A DNA stretch of 64,000 nucleotides from Candidatus Methanomethylophilaceae archaeon (GTDB lineage Archaea > Thermoplasmatota > Thermoplasmata > Methanomassiliicoccales > Methanomethylophilaceae): positions 30,099 through 94,098 of the forward strand of contig CALUHQ010000069.1 in the NCBI GenBank assembly GCA_944320485.1, given 5' to 3'. Position numbers and translations under genes: made by a program. The notes beneath the pieces are model-generated. The model had not been told where the DNA came from. It searched no databases and worked only from the letters and a program-made list of their open reading frames with translations. Within the stretch, counting starts at the first letter, position 1; every line of letters begins with the position of its first letter. Below, piece by piece: positions 1 through 7,863 of the stretch.

Positions 1-19
1 CGCGGGCGGTGCGGACACC

Positions 20-2068
20 ATGATCGCCGTGGCGTCCATCGTCGCCGCCGTGGCCATGATCGCGGACATGCTGGCCCTCTGGGTATCCCGCGTATACGGA
101 GCGATGTACGTCACCGCCGTCCTGGCCGCTCTAGAGCTCATCACGGGAGTGCTCCATTTCATCAACGATCCGCAGGCCTCTTACTACGCCATCGCCCTTC
201 TCGTGTTCGGCGTCTGGCTGTGCCTCTCCGCATACGTCACCGGTTTCGTGAAGACCGAGAACGCCACCAGGACGAGGGAGGTCAAGGAAGACAAGGTCGC
301 CAAGAAGGCGGAGAGGCCGCAGGCCAAGAACACCAAGGCGACCAAGAAGGCTAAGAAGCCCGAGAAGAAGGAGGAGTCCAAACCCGAGCCCAAGCCCGAG
401 GTCAAGGAGGCCCCCAAGGAGGAGCCCAAAGAGACTCCCAAGGAGGAGCCGAAGCCTGAGCCCAATCCCGCCCAGCAGCACGAGGGTTCCGAAGAGAGGC
501 CCAAGATCAAGCCCGTGAGGACGGTCGAGCTCCCGAAGAGGAATGCGGACGTCAAGCCCGAGTCCAAACCCGAGCCCAAGCCCGAGGTCAAGGAGGCCCC
601 CAAGGAGGAGCCCAAAGAGACTCCCAAGGAGGAGCCCAAGGCAGCTCAGCCTGCGAAGTCCTCCAACGACTTCATGAAGAAGCTCATGACCTCGCAGAAC
701 GCCAACAGGGCCAAGCAGGTCAGGCCGGTAGAGGTCCCCAAGGAGGAGCCGAAGGAGGAGCCCAAGCCAGTCGAAGAGGCTACCGAAGCCCCGGCCCCCA
801 AGGAGGAGGCAGTTCCCGAGGTGCCGGTCCAGCCGGCTGCCGAGGAGGTCGAGACGCCAGATCAACCGGAGGAACCCAACGCAGTGGAGGCTCCCGAGGA
901 GCAGCCCGTGGAGGATGCTCCCGTCCAGTCGGACGAGGCCATAGAGGAGCCCGAGCCCGAAGAGGTCCCCGTCGAGGAGCCCGAGATCGTCGAGCCTGAA
1001 CAGGCCGTAACCGAGGAGGTCATCGAAGAGGAGGCCCCCACCGAGGAGCCGGAGGTTGCGGACGAGCAGCCGATGGATGACGAAGAGGCCTACGGTGCGA
1101 TCGAGTACATCCCCGAGGATGAGCAGCCTGCCCAGCCCGAGGATGTTCCCGAGGAGCAGCCCGAGGCCATCGAGGAACCCGCTCCCATCGAAGAGCCTGT
1201 GGCCATCGAGGAACCCGCTCCCATCGAAGAGCCTGTGGCCATCGAGGAGCAGCCCACCGTGACCGAGGAGCCCACCGTGACCGAGGAGCAGCCCGAAGAG
1301 GCCGTCGTCGAGGAGCAGATACAGCCCGACTGGTCCGCGGTCGTGCACGACGCATCCCAGGCGAAGCCGACCCAGGACGACGAGCAGCCTGCCCAGCCCG
1401 AAGAGGCCCCTGAGGAGGAACCCGAGGTCGTCGAGCCCGAGCATGATGTGCCGGAGGAGGTCCCCGTCGAGGAGCCCGAGGCCATCGAGGAACCCGCTCC
1501 CATCGAAGAGCCTGTGGCCATCGAGGAGCAGCCCACCGTGACCGAGGAGCCCACCGTGACCGAGGAACCCGAGGTCGTCGAGGCGGAGCCGACTGTCACC
1601 GAAGAGGCTCCTGCGGAGGAGTCCGAGCCCGAAGAGGCCGTCGTCGAGGCTTCCGAGCAGCCCGAGGCAGACGCGACATCGGAGGTCGTCCCGGCCGCCG
1701 AGCCTGAAGCGGTGACAGCAGTTCCCGCCGAGGAGTCCGAAGAGGAGCTCGGGGAGGACCTGTACACGGACTACTCGCCGGAAGCGGTGGTCCGCAGGGC
1801 GGCATGGAACAAGGGCCTCAGGTGCAGGCGCAACTACGGTCCCCACAACATCCCAGTCGCCTTCGTCAAGGGCAAGGTCGCGGTCTTCGTCGACGAGCCC
1901 GGAGCGGACACATCCGTGGACGCGGAGCTGGAGGCGGAGGGCTGGACCGTGATCAGGTACGACGCTACCACGGTCACGGACGGGAAGGCCCAGGGAGAGG
2001 AGATTGCGGCCGCCGTGAAGGCGAACCTGCGCAGTTCCAAGTCCTCCAAGAGGAAGTCGAAGAAGTGA
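20..2068 (+). CDS. Membrane protein with Pro/Glu repeat region and Vsr/DUF559-like C-terminal domain
   Basis: About 682 residues. The reading frame stays open to the window edge, so the true start may lie upstream. Residues 1-75 hold three hydrophobic segments, so the protein is membrane anchored. Residues 85-585 are a low-complexity acidic region built of EEPKEEP/IEEPV-type units, with long exact DNA duplications (374-450 equals 560-636). The last 90 residues form a globular domain (VRRAAWNKGLRCRRNYGP...KVAVFVDE...EGWTVIRYD) that resembles the core of Vsr/DUF559 nucleases, which share the strand 'vAvFVDg' and the late 'GWxVxR'. The catalytic Asp of the 'PD' position is replaced (NIPVAF) and the zinc-binding WHGC is absent, so I expect a non-catalytic domain. 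Function unknown; domain call by eye only. Confidence 0.75.
   Translation: MIAVASIVAAVAMIADMLALWVSRVYGAMYVTAVLAALELITGVLHFINDPQASYYAIALLVFGVWLCLSAYVTGFVKTENATRTREVKEDKVAKKAERPQAKNTKATKKAKKPEKKEESKPEPKPEVKEAPKEEPKETPKEEPKPEPNPAQQHEGSEERPKIKPVRTVELPKRNADVKPESKPEPKPEVKEAPKEEPKETPKEEPKAAQPAKSSNDFMKKLMTSQNANRAKQVRPVEVPKEEPKEEPKPVEEATEAPAPKEEAVPEVPVQPAAEEVETPDQPEEPNAVEAPEEQPVEDAPVQSDEAIEEPEPEEVPVEEPEIVEPEQAVTEEVIEEEAPTEEPEVADEQPMDDEEAYGAIEYIPEDEQPAQPEDVPEEQPEAIEEPAPIEEPVAIEEPAPIEEPVAIEEQPTVTEEPTVTEEQPEEAVVEEQIQPDWSAVVHDASQAKPTQDDEQPAQPEEAPEEEPEVVEPEHDVPEEVPVEEPEAIEEPAPIEEPVAIEEQPTVTEEPTVTEEPEVVEAEPTVTEEAPAEESEPEEAVVEASEQPEADATSEVVPAAEPEAVTAVPAEESEEELGEDLYTDYSPEAVVRRAAWNKGLRCRRNYGPHNIPVAFVKGKVAVFVDEPGADTSVDAELEAEGWTVIRYDATTVTDGKAQGEEIAAAVKANLRSSKSSKRKSKK
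374..636. repeat. 77-bp direct duplication inside the Pro/Glu-rich gene
   Basis: Positions 374-450 and 560-636 are the same 77 bases and encode the same ESKPEPKPEVKEAPKEEP-type block. This is recent tandem expansion of coding sequence, not an intergenic repeat family. Confidence 0.9.
1166..1516. repeat. 36-bp coding repeat units (AIEEPAPIEEPV)
   Basis: The 36-base unit starting gccatcgaggaacccgctcc occurs at 1166-1201, 1202-1237 and 1481-1516. The second and third copies are both followed by a shared block encoding AIEEQPTVTEEPTVTEE. The in-frame length (12 codons) allows copy-number change without frameshift. Confidence 0.9.
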
Positions 2069-2148
2069 TCTTCACTGGAGGGGGCTCCGGCCCCTTCCGA
2101 ACAAACCGCTTACCGCATCCCTTTCTATTACGCGCACGAACCAAGTGT

Positions 2149-2156
2149 TTTATATC
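2149..2156 (+). promoter_or_regulatory. TATA box for the tfs-pcn operon
   Basis: The sequence tttatatc lies about 32 bases before the tfs ATG, the spacing expected of an archaeal TATA box with a very short leader. It is the only clear promoter before the seven-gene run that ends at 7800. Confidence 0.6.
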
Positions 2157-2187
2157 GTCAGTCAATCCCCTCGGTGAGGCTGACAAA

Positions 2188-2487
2188 ATGTTTTGTCCAT
2201 CATGCGGATCGATGATGTTCCCCAAGGACGGAAAGTACGTTTGCAATTCATGCGGCGAGACGAAGGAGATCGGAGGCAAGGCCGAGGTCATAGTCACCGA
2301 CTCCAGGGACAAGATGATGAAGGTCATCGAGGACGATGTCGCGACCCTCCCCAAGACGCGCATCCTGTGCCCCGAGTGCGGACACACCGAGGCGTTCTTC
2401 GTCATAAGGCAGACCCGCGCCGCGGATGAACCTGAGACCAGGATCTATCGTTGCTGCAAGTGCAACCACTCCTGGAGGGAGTACTGA
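2188..2487 (+). CDS. tfs: Transcription factor S (TFIIS/RpoM-like)
   Basis: 99 residues, the normal size of archaeal TFS. It stimulates transcript cleavage by backtracked RNA polymerase. The N-terminal zinc ribbon is CPSCG...CNSCG (residues 3-21). The C-terminal ribbon is CPECGH...CCKCNHSWREY (about 63-99); in this family the C-terminal ribbon enters the polymerase secondary channel. I chose ATG 2188 because it immediately precedes the first ribbon and lies just downstream of a TATA box. The C-terminal acidic tip, usually a DE pair, is seen here as the 'AADEPE' stretch. The stop overlaps the pcn start (TGATG), so the two genes are translationally coupled. Confidence 0.95.
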   Translation: MFCPSCGSMMFPKDGKYVCNSCGETKEIGGKAEVIVTDSRDKMMKVIEDDVATLPKTRILCPECGHTEAFFVIRQTRAADEPETRIYRCCKCNHSWREY

Positions 2488-3221
2488 TGTTCAGCGCGGA
2501 GCTCAAGTCCGATACGCTGAAGGGAATTGTCAACATCATATCGACGCTCATAGACGAGGTCAAGTTCACAATCACGCCCGAGGGAATGACCCTCAAGGCC
2601 GTCGACGCGGCCCACGTCGCGATGATCGAGATGGAGATCGAGAAATGCGCCTTCGAGAGCTACAGCGCGGAGGACTGCGAGATCGGGCTCGACCTCGACA
2701 AGGTCAAAGGCGTCCTCAAGCTGGCGTCCGCCGGCGACATCATCAGGATGGAGCAGGACGACACCCACGGCAGGCTCGTCTTCAAGGTCGGCAACATCAC
2801 CAGGCGCATGAACCTGGTGGACACAAGCACAATGAGCGACCCCAAGGTCCCCCAGCTCTCGCTCACCGCCAAGATCAGCCTGTCGGTGGATGAGCTTCAG
2901 AAGGGGATCCGCGCCGCGGACACGATCTCGGACCACATCACCCTCAGGGCGGGCACGGGCTACTTCGACCTGTCCTGCGAGGGAGACACCGATTCCGTCA
3001 GCCTCCGCCTGGAGGGCGACTCGGTCAAGGTGGACACCGACGCCGAGGTCTGCAGCATGTTCCCGCTCGACTACTTCTCCAACATCACGAAGGCGATCCC
3101 CGCCGGGACGCAGATAAGCGTGGAGCTCGACAACGACTACCCGGTCAAGCTCGTGTTCGCGCTGGCCGACGGGAACGCCAGGGTCAACTATCTGCTTGCC
3201 CCCAGGATCGAGAGCGAGTGA
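2487..3221 (+). CDS. pcn: DNA polymerase sliding clamp (PCNA)
   Basis: 244 residues, the usual length of archaeal PCNA. It forms the homotrimeric ring that tethers DNA polymerase, FEN1 and ligase. The N-terminus MFSAELKSDTLKGIVNIIS, the central LVDTST...P interdomain region and the C-terminal strand ending NYLLAPRIES match the family. The ATG overlaps the tfs stop, and 3 bases downstream of its own region the transketolase gene begins, so replication, transcription-fidelity and carbon-metabolism genes share one transcript. No missing element is visible. Confidence 0.96.
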   Translation: MFSAELKSDTLKGIVNIISTLIDEVKFTITPEGMTLKAVDAAHVAMIEMEIEKCAFESYSAEDCEIGLDLDKVKGVLKLASAGDIIRMEQDDTHGRLVFKVGNITRRMNLVDTSTMSDPKVPQLSLTAKISLSVDELQKGIRAADTISDHITLRAGTGYFDLSCEGDTDSVSLRLEGDSVKVDTDAEVCSMFPLDYFSNITKAIPAGTQISVELDNDYPVKLVFALADGNARVNYLLAPRIESE

Positions 3222-3222
3222 C

Positions 3223-4053
3223 ATGAAGGACATAACCGTCGCCGAGCTCGAGGGGATAGCGAACAGGCTCAGGATCCACGTGGTCGAGATGACCACGGCG
3301 GCCGGATCGGGACACCCCGGGGGATCGCTCTCCGCGGCGGACCTGATGGCGGTCCTGTACTTCCGCAATCTCAGGCACGACCCCTCCAACCCGTCATGGG
3401 AGGACAGGGACAGGTTCGTCCTCTCGAAGGGCCATGTCGCCCCCGTCCTGTACGCGGCCCTCGCCGAGTCCGGGTACTTCCCGGTCGAGGACCTCCTCAC
3501 ACTCAGGAAGATGGGGTCCAAGCTCCAGGGTCACCCGGTGCGCGGGAAGACGCCCGGGGTCGAGATGTCCACGGGGTCCCTGGGCCAGGGGCTCAGCATG
3601 TCCTGCGGCATAGCGCTCGCGGGCAAGATCGACGGCAGGGATTACCGCACGTACTGCCTGCTGGGCGACGGGGAGCTCCAGAGCGGCCAGAACTGGGAGG
3701 CGGCGATGTTCGCCAGCCAGAACGGCCTCAGCAACCTCATAGCCATAGTCGACAGGAACCGCCTGCAGATCACCGGGAACACCGAGGACGCGGTGGGGCT
3801 GGAGCCCCTACCGGAGAAGTGGAGGGCCTTCGGCTGGAACGTCATCGTCATCAACGGGCACAACATCAGGCAGATCATGGAGGCCCTGGACAAGGCCGCG
3901 GAGTCCAGGAGGAGGCCCACGGTCATCATCATGAACACGGTCAAGGGCAAAGGCGTCTCGTTCATGGAGAACAACGCCGGGTTCCACGGCAAGGCCTGCA
4001 ACAAGGAGGAGTTCGAGAAGGCCATGGCCGAACTCAAGGGGGCGTCCGAATGA
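3223..4053 (+). CDS. Transketolase, N-terminal (TPP-binding) subunit
   Basis: 276 residues. Archaeal transketolase is commonly split into two polypeptides, and this is the N-terminal half. The sequence shows GSGHPGGSLSAAD near residue 25, the KGH motif (SKGHVAP), and the thiamine-diphosphate motif GDGELQSGQNWEAAMFA...DRN around 143-173. With its partner it transfers C2 units between sugar phosphates in the non-oxidative pentose phosphate pathway. The gene ends in an ATGA overlap with the C-terminal subunit, consistent with stoichiometric synthesis of the heteromer. Confidence 0.95.
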   Translation: MKDITVAELEGIANRLRIHVVEMTTAAGSGHPGGSLSAADLMAVLYFRNLRHDPSNPSWEDRDRFVLSKGHVAPVLYAALAESGYFPVEDLLTLRKMGSKLQGHPVRGKTPGVEMSTGSLGQGLSMSCGIALAGKIDGRDYRTYCLLGDGELQSGQNWEAAMFASQNGLSNLIAIVDRNRLQITGNTEDAVGLEPLPEKWRAFGWNVIVINGHNIRQIMEALDKAAESRRRPTVIIMNTVKGKGVSFMENNAGFHGKACNKEEFEKAMAELKGASE

Positions 4054-4991
4054 GTGAGAAGCTCGCACAGCGCAACTACTACGGCAAGGCACTCGCCGAT
4101 CTCGCGGCCGAGAGGGACGACGTGGTCGTCCTCGACGCGGACCTGGCAGGGTCGACCAAGACATCCGATTTCAAGAAGGTCTGTCCCGAGAGGTTCGTGG
4201 AGGTGGGCATCGCCGAGCAGAACATGATCGGCATCGCCGCAGGCCTCGCGGCATCGGGGAAGGTTGCCTTCGCATCCACGTTCGGCGTGTTCGCCACCGG
4301 CAGGTGCTGGGAGCAGATCAGGCTCGCGGTGGCGTACCCCAGGCTCAACGTCAAGGTCGTCGCGACCCACTGCGGCATCAGCGTCGGGGAGGACGGTGCA
4401 TCGCACCAGGCCCTGGAGGACATGGCCATCATGCGCGCACTCCCGAACATGACCGTGATCTCGCCCGCGGACGCCTACGAGGCATACTCCGCGACCAAGG
4501 CCATAGCGGACTACGACGGCCCCGTCTACATGAGGATGGGCCGTGCGGAGTTCCCGACCACCACCCAGGAGGGGGCACCGTTCACAATCGGCAAGGCCAC
4601 GGTGATGAGGGAGGGTTCCGACGTCACCCTGGTGGCCTGCGGACAGATGGTCTCGTTCTGCCTGGATGCGGCCGAGACCCTGGCGGCCGAGGGCGTCTCC
4701 GCCGAGGTCATCAACATGTCCACGATAAAGCCCCTGGACGCGGAGACGCTGCTGGCATCCGTGTCCAAGACCGGCTGCTGCGTCTCCGCCGAGGAGCACA
4801 GCATAATCGGAGGGCTGGGATCCGCCGTCGCGGAGGTCCTCTGCGAGAACCGCCCCGCTCCGCTGGAGAGGGTGGGGACGAGGGACACCTTCGGGGAGTC
4901 CGGCAAACCAGACGAGCTCATGGAGAAGTACGGGCTCACGGCCGCGCACATAGTGGAGGCGGCCAGGAAATCCATTTCGAGGAGGAGCTGA
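4050..4991 (+). CDS. Transketolase, C-terminal subunit
   Basis: 313 residues, carrying the pyrimidine-binding and C-terminal domains of transketolase. It shows the catalytic-glutamate region [19 protein letters not shown] (about residue 50) and [17 protein letters not shown] (about 112). The start is ATG 4050, overlapping the preceding stop; upstream codons in the same frame lie inside the N-subunit gene. It pairs with the product of 3223-4053. Transaldolase follows after 1 base, so the cluster is a dedicated sugar-phosphate interconversion block. Confidence 0.95.
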   Translation: MSEKLAQRNYYGKALADLAAERDDVVVLDADLAGSTKTSDFKKVCPERFVEVGIAEQNMIGIAAGLAASGKVAFASTFGVFATGRCWEQIRLAVAYPRLNVKVVATHCGISVGEDGASHQALEDMAIMRALPNMTVISPADAYEAYSATKAIADYDGPVYMRMGRAEFPTTTQEGAPFTIGKATVMREGSDVTLVACGQMVSFCLDAAETLAAEGVSAEVINMSTIKPLDAETLLASVSKTGCCVSAEEHSIIGGLGSAVAEVLCENRPAPLERVGTRDTFGESGKPDELMEKYGLTAAHIVEAARKSISRRS

Positions 4992-4992
4992 C

Positions 4993-5640
4993 ATGAAGAT
5001 TTTCATAGACACTGCGAACCTGGACATGATCAAGGACATCAACAGCTGGGGCATCCTCGACGGGGTCACCACCAACCCCAGCCTCATCGCCAAGGAGGGC
5101 GTGGACGTCAGGACCCGCGTGAGGGAGATCGCCGAGGTCGTCGACGGGCCCATCTCCGCCGAGGCCATGTCCATGACCTGCGACGAGATGGTGAAGGAGG
5201 GCCGCGAGCTCGCCGCCATCCACCCCAACATCAACGTCAAGCTGCCCATGTGCATCGAGACACTGAAGGCGACGAAGATCCTGTCCTCCGAGGGCATCAG
5301 GGTCAACGTCACGCTGATCTTCTCCCCGCTCCAGGCCCTTCTGGCCGCCAAGGCGGGAGCCGCGTTCGTGTCGCCCTTCATCGGCCGTCTCGACGACATC
5401 GGCGAGCACGGGATCGACCTGGTCTCCCAGATCAGGACGATCTTCGACAACTACGGCTTCGACACGGAGATCATCGCCGCATCCATCCGCGGCCCCGTCC
5501 ACGTCCTGGACGCCGCCATGGTCGGTGCGGACATCGCCACGATCCCCTACGACACCCTCAAGCTGATGGTCAAGCACCCCAAGACCGACGAGGGCATCGC
5601 CAAGTTCATCGCGGACTACGAGAAGTCCAAGAAGAGCTGA
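4993..5640 (+). CDS. tal: Transaldolase / fructose-6-phosphate aldolase family
   Basis: 215 residues, the short form of the transaldolase family (TalC/FSA-like). The Schiff-base lysine lies in INVKLPM (about residue 84), followed by the family signatures [23 protein letters not shown] and [12 protein letters not shown]. The short family contains both true transaldolases and fructose-6-phosphate aldolases, and sequence alone does not decide. Its position directly behind a split transketolase favours transaldolase in ribose-5-phosphate synthesis. Confidence 0.92.
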   Translation: MKIFIDTANLDMIKDINSWGILDGVTTNPSLIAKEGVDVRTRVREIAEVVDGPISAEAMSMTCDEMVKEGRELAAIHPNINVKLPMCIETLKATKILSSEGIRVNVTLIFSPLQALLAAKAGAAFVSPFIGRLDDIGEHGIDLVSQIRTIFDNYGFDTEIIAASIRGPVHVLDAAMVGADIATIPYDTLKLMVKHPKTDEGIAKFIADYEKSKKS

Positions 5641-5644
5641 GGAG

Positions 5645-6784
5645 ATGCGCGACGTCGTGGTGGTCGGCGGGGGTCCCGCCGGCAGCCGTGCGGCCGCGCT
5701 GCTGGCCAGGGGCCATGACGTGCTGGTGCTCGAGGAGCACGGCGAGTCCGGCGTCCCGGTCCAATGTGCCGGCCTGGTCACCGACGATGTCGTCAAACTG
5801 TCCGGGGTGGACCCGGACATCATAACCACCCTTTTCGGGGCGGAGGTCGTCTTCCCGGACGGCTCCGCCCTCACAGTGCGTTCCAAGGTCCCGAAGGCCA
5901 GGACGATAGACCGCCGGCAGATGGACTCCCGTATGGCCGATGCCGCGATGGCGGCCGGTGCCGAGTACAGCTACCGCGAGAGGTACGTGTCCCACAGCAC
6001 CCAAGGTGGCGTCCGGGTCCGCACCGACATAGGGGAGCACGGGTGCAGGCTCCTGGTGGGGGCGGACGGACACACATCGGCTGTCTCCAGGTCCCTGGGC
6101 AACACCCCTCGGGAATACATCAGGGGGATGCAGGCGGACGTCGCCATGAGGATGGAGGACCAGGAGCTGTTCAGGGTCCGTCTGGGCTCGGAGAACGCCC
6201 CGGGGTTCTTCACATGGGAGATACCCTGCGGGGACTACACTCGTGTCGGTCTCTGCACATCGTGGTCCGCAGGGCCGCCCGTCGACCATCTCAGGAGGCT
6301 TCTCAGGAGGATAGGGGCCGAGGACAGGGTCATCGCGATGCACAGCGGCAAGATCCCGCTGGGAGGGATAGGGAGGACGGTCTCCGACCGCTGCATGCTG
6401 GTGGGCGACGCCGCCTGCCAGGTGAAGCCAGTCTCCGGCGGAGGCCTCTATCCGGGTCTCACCGCCGCGGGCATACTGGCCGATGTGGTGGATGCCGCGC
6501 TCCGCGAGGACGATTTGTCCGAACGCAGGCTGTCGAGGTATGCCAAGGGGTGCGACCACGCCTTCGGGAAGGAGCTGTCCAGGGGGTACATGCTGAGGAG
6601 GATGCTCCTCCGCATGGACGACGGTGACCTGGACGCCGCAGGGGCGTACGCATCCAGGGAGGACGTGAGGTCGATCCTCGACGGGATAGAGATCGACCGT
6701 CCCTCCGACGTCATCGGGTCGCTGGTGCGCCATCCGCGTGCCGCCCTGGCGGCCCTGCCGATACTCATGAGGTGCATATTCTGA
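5645..6784 (+). CDS. Geranylgeranyl reductase family flavoprotein
   Basis: 379 residues. The FAD-binding dinucleotide fold is at the N-terminus (VVVGGGPAGSRAAALLA...LEEH) and the second FAD motif is GDAACQVKPVSGGGLYPG near residue 260. Members saturate the geranylgeranyl chains of archaeal ether lipids, and sometimes quinone or dolichol chains. The start ATG is preceded by tgaggag. The UbiA prenyltransferase at 26403-27221 acts earlier in the same lipid pathway. The gene ends overlapping taw2. Exact substrate cannot be told from sequence. Confidence 0.88.
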   Translation: MRDVVVVGGGPAGSRAAALLARGHDVLVLEEHGESGVPVQCAGLVTDDVVKLSGVDPDIITTLFGAEVVFPDGSALTVRSKVPKARTIDRRQMDSRMADAAMAAGAEYSYRERYVSHSTQGGVRVRTDIGEHGCRLLVGADGHTSAVSRSLGNTPREYIRGMQADVAMRMEDQELFRVRLGSENAPGFFTWEIPCGDYTRVGLCTSWSAGPPVDHLRRLLRRIGAEDRVIAMHSGKIPLGGIGRTVSDRCMLVGDAACQVKPVSGGGLYPGLTAAGILADVVDAALREDDLSERRLSRYAKGCDHAFGKELSRGYMLRRMLLRMDDGDLDAAGAYASREDVRSILDGIEIDRPSDVIGSLVRHPRAALAALPILMRCIF

Positions 6785-7800
6785 AGAGAGTGACATTCGC
6801 CAGGGTCCCGGCGGACGATGCCGGGCCGAGGATAAGGGAGCTCATGGACCGCGGGTTCGTGGACCTGCATGCCAAGATATCCAAGGACGGTGGCTATCGC
6901 TACATCCCGATCCTCCCGGAGCATGTGGACGAGGTCGCATCCGAGGGGTACGAGATGACCGAGGGCGACGCGCACACGCTGGACCGCAGGAGCCCACAGG
7001 AGAGGATACGCGAGGCCCTTTCGGGATACCCGGACCTGGTCGGCATCCTCCCTGACCGCTGGGAGTTCGTCGGGGACATAGTCATCCTCAAGATGGACCC
7101 GAGGTGCCGCCCGCACGGGAGGCTCATCGGGGAGGTCTACGCGGACGTCCTGGGAGCGAAGACCGTGTGCGCCGACGTGCGCGGTGTGTCGGGGGAGTTC
7201 AGGCAGCCCAGCATGGAGGTCCTCTACGGCACGGACACGGAATCGGTCCGTCTCGAGAACGGCATACGTTACGGCTTCGACGTCACCAAGGTCATGTACG
7301 CGTCCGGGAACACGGACGAGCGCATGAGGATGAGGCGTCTGGACTGCACCGGCGAGACGGTGGTGGACATGTTCGCCGGCATAGGTTACTTCACCCTTCC
7401 CCTGGCCAAGTACTCCGGGGCCAGGAGGGTCTTCGCCTGTGAGAAGAACCCCGAGTCGTACGGCTTCCTGGTGCGCAACGTGAGGGACAACGGCGTATCG
7501 GATGTGGTCATACCCATCCTGGCGGACAACAGGGACCTGCTCGGCCGCGGGTTCGCCGACCGCATACTGATGGGGTACGTCCAGACAACCTCCGAGTTCC
7601 TTCCTGCCGCCCTGAGGATGATCAAGCACGGCGGGGTGATCCACTATCACGACACCTTCTACGTCCACGAGTACCGCGAGAGGATCGAATCGATATTCTC
7701 GGAGCACTGCGGGGATGGATACGAGATGATGGACATCCGCGAGGTCAAGTCGTTCGCGCCCTCCGTCTCGCACTACGTGGCGGATGTCAGGATCCTGTGA
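6772..7800 (+). CDS. taw2: tRNA(Phe) wyosine aminocarboxypropyltransferase (Taw2/TYW2-like)
   Basis: 342 residues, starting at GTG 6772 inside the previous gene. The Rossmann SAM-binding core is VVDMFAGIGYFTLPLAKYSGA (about 204-224), with acidic ACEKNPES following. At the position where Trm5 m1G37 methyltransferases have an N-P-P/NLP motif, this protein has RILMGYVQTTSEFLP, which is the Taw2/TYW2 arrangement. The enzyme transfers the aminocarboxypropyl group of SAM to 4-demethylwyosine at position 37 of tRNA-Phe. It is the last gene of the operon and is followed by a hairpin. Confidence 0.85.
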   Translation: MHILKRVTFARVPADDAGPRIRELMDRGFVDLHAKISKDGGYRYIPILPEHVDEVASEGYEMTEGDAHTLDRRSPQERIREALSGYPDLVGILPDRWEFVGDIVILKMDPRCRPHGRLIGEVYADVLGAKTVCADVRGVSGEFRQPSMEVLYGTDTESVRLENGIRYGFDVTKVMYASGNTDERMRMRRLDCTGETVVDMFAGIGYFTLPLAKYSGARRVFACEKNPESYGFLVRNVRDNGVSDVVIPILADNRDLLGRGFADRILMGYVQTTSEFLPAALRMIKHGGVIHYHDTFYVHEYRERIESIFSEHCGDGYEMMDIREVKSFAPSVSHYVADVRIL

Positions 7801-7832
7801 GCCGTCGGCCTCAGAAAGTGATAAGAAAATGT

Positions 7833-7857
7833 CCCGACGGCAAAGGACGCCGTCGGG
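7833..7857. terminator. Hairpin between convergent genes
   Basis: Perfect 9-bp stem (cccgacggc / gccgtcggg) with a 7-base loop, between the ends of taw2 and the minus-strand gene at 7864. On the minus strand it is followed by a T-rich run (attttcttatc), suggesting use mainly for that gene. Confidence 0.6.
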
Positions 7858-7863
7858 GGATGT

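Noticed and set aside
380..1600. Possible CRISPR or minisatellite array
   Set aside because: Repeats are in frame, variable in spacing and encode a consistent Pro/Glu-rich protein; no CRISPR-like regular spacers or cas genes.
131..1846. Long open frame on the minus strand, 571 codons, opposite the Pro/Glu gene
   Set aside because: It is the complement of the GAG/CCC repeat region; the product is Leu/Gly/Arg low complexity with no start signal. GC-rich DNA keeps antisense frames open.
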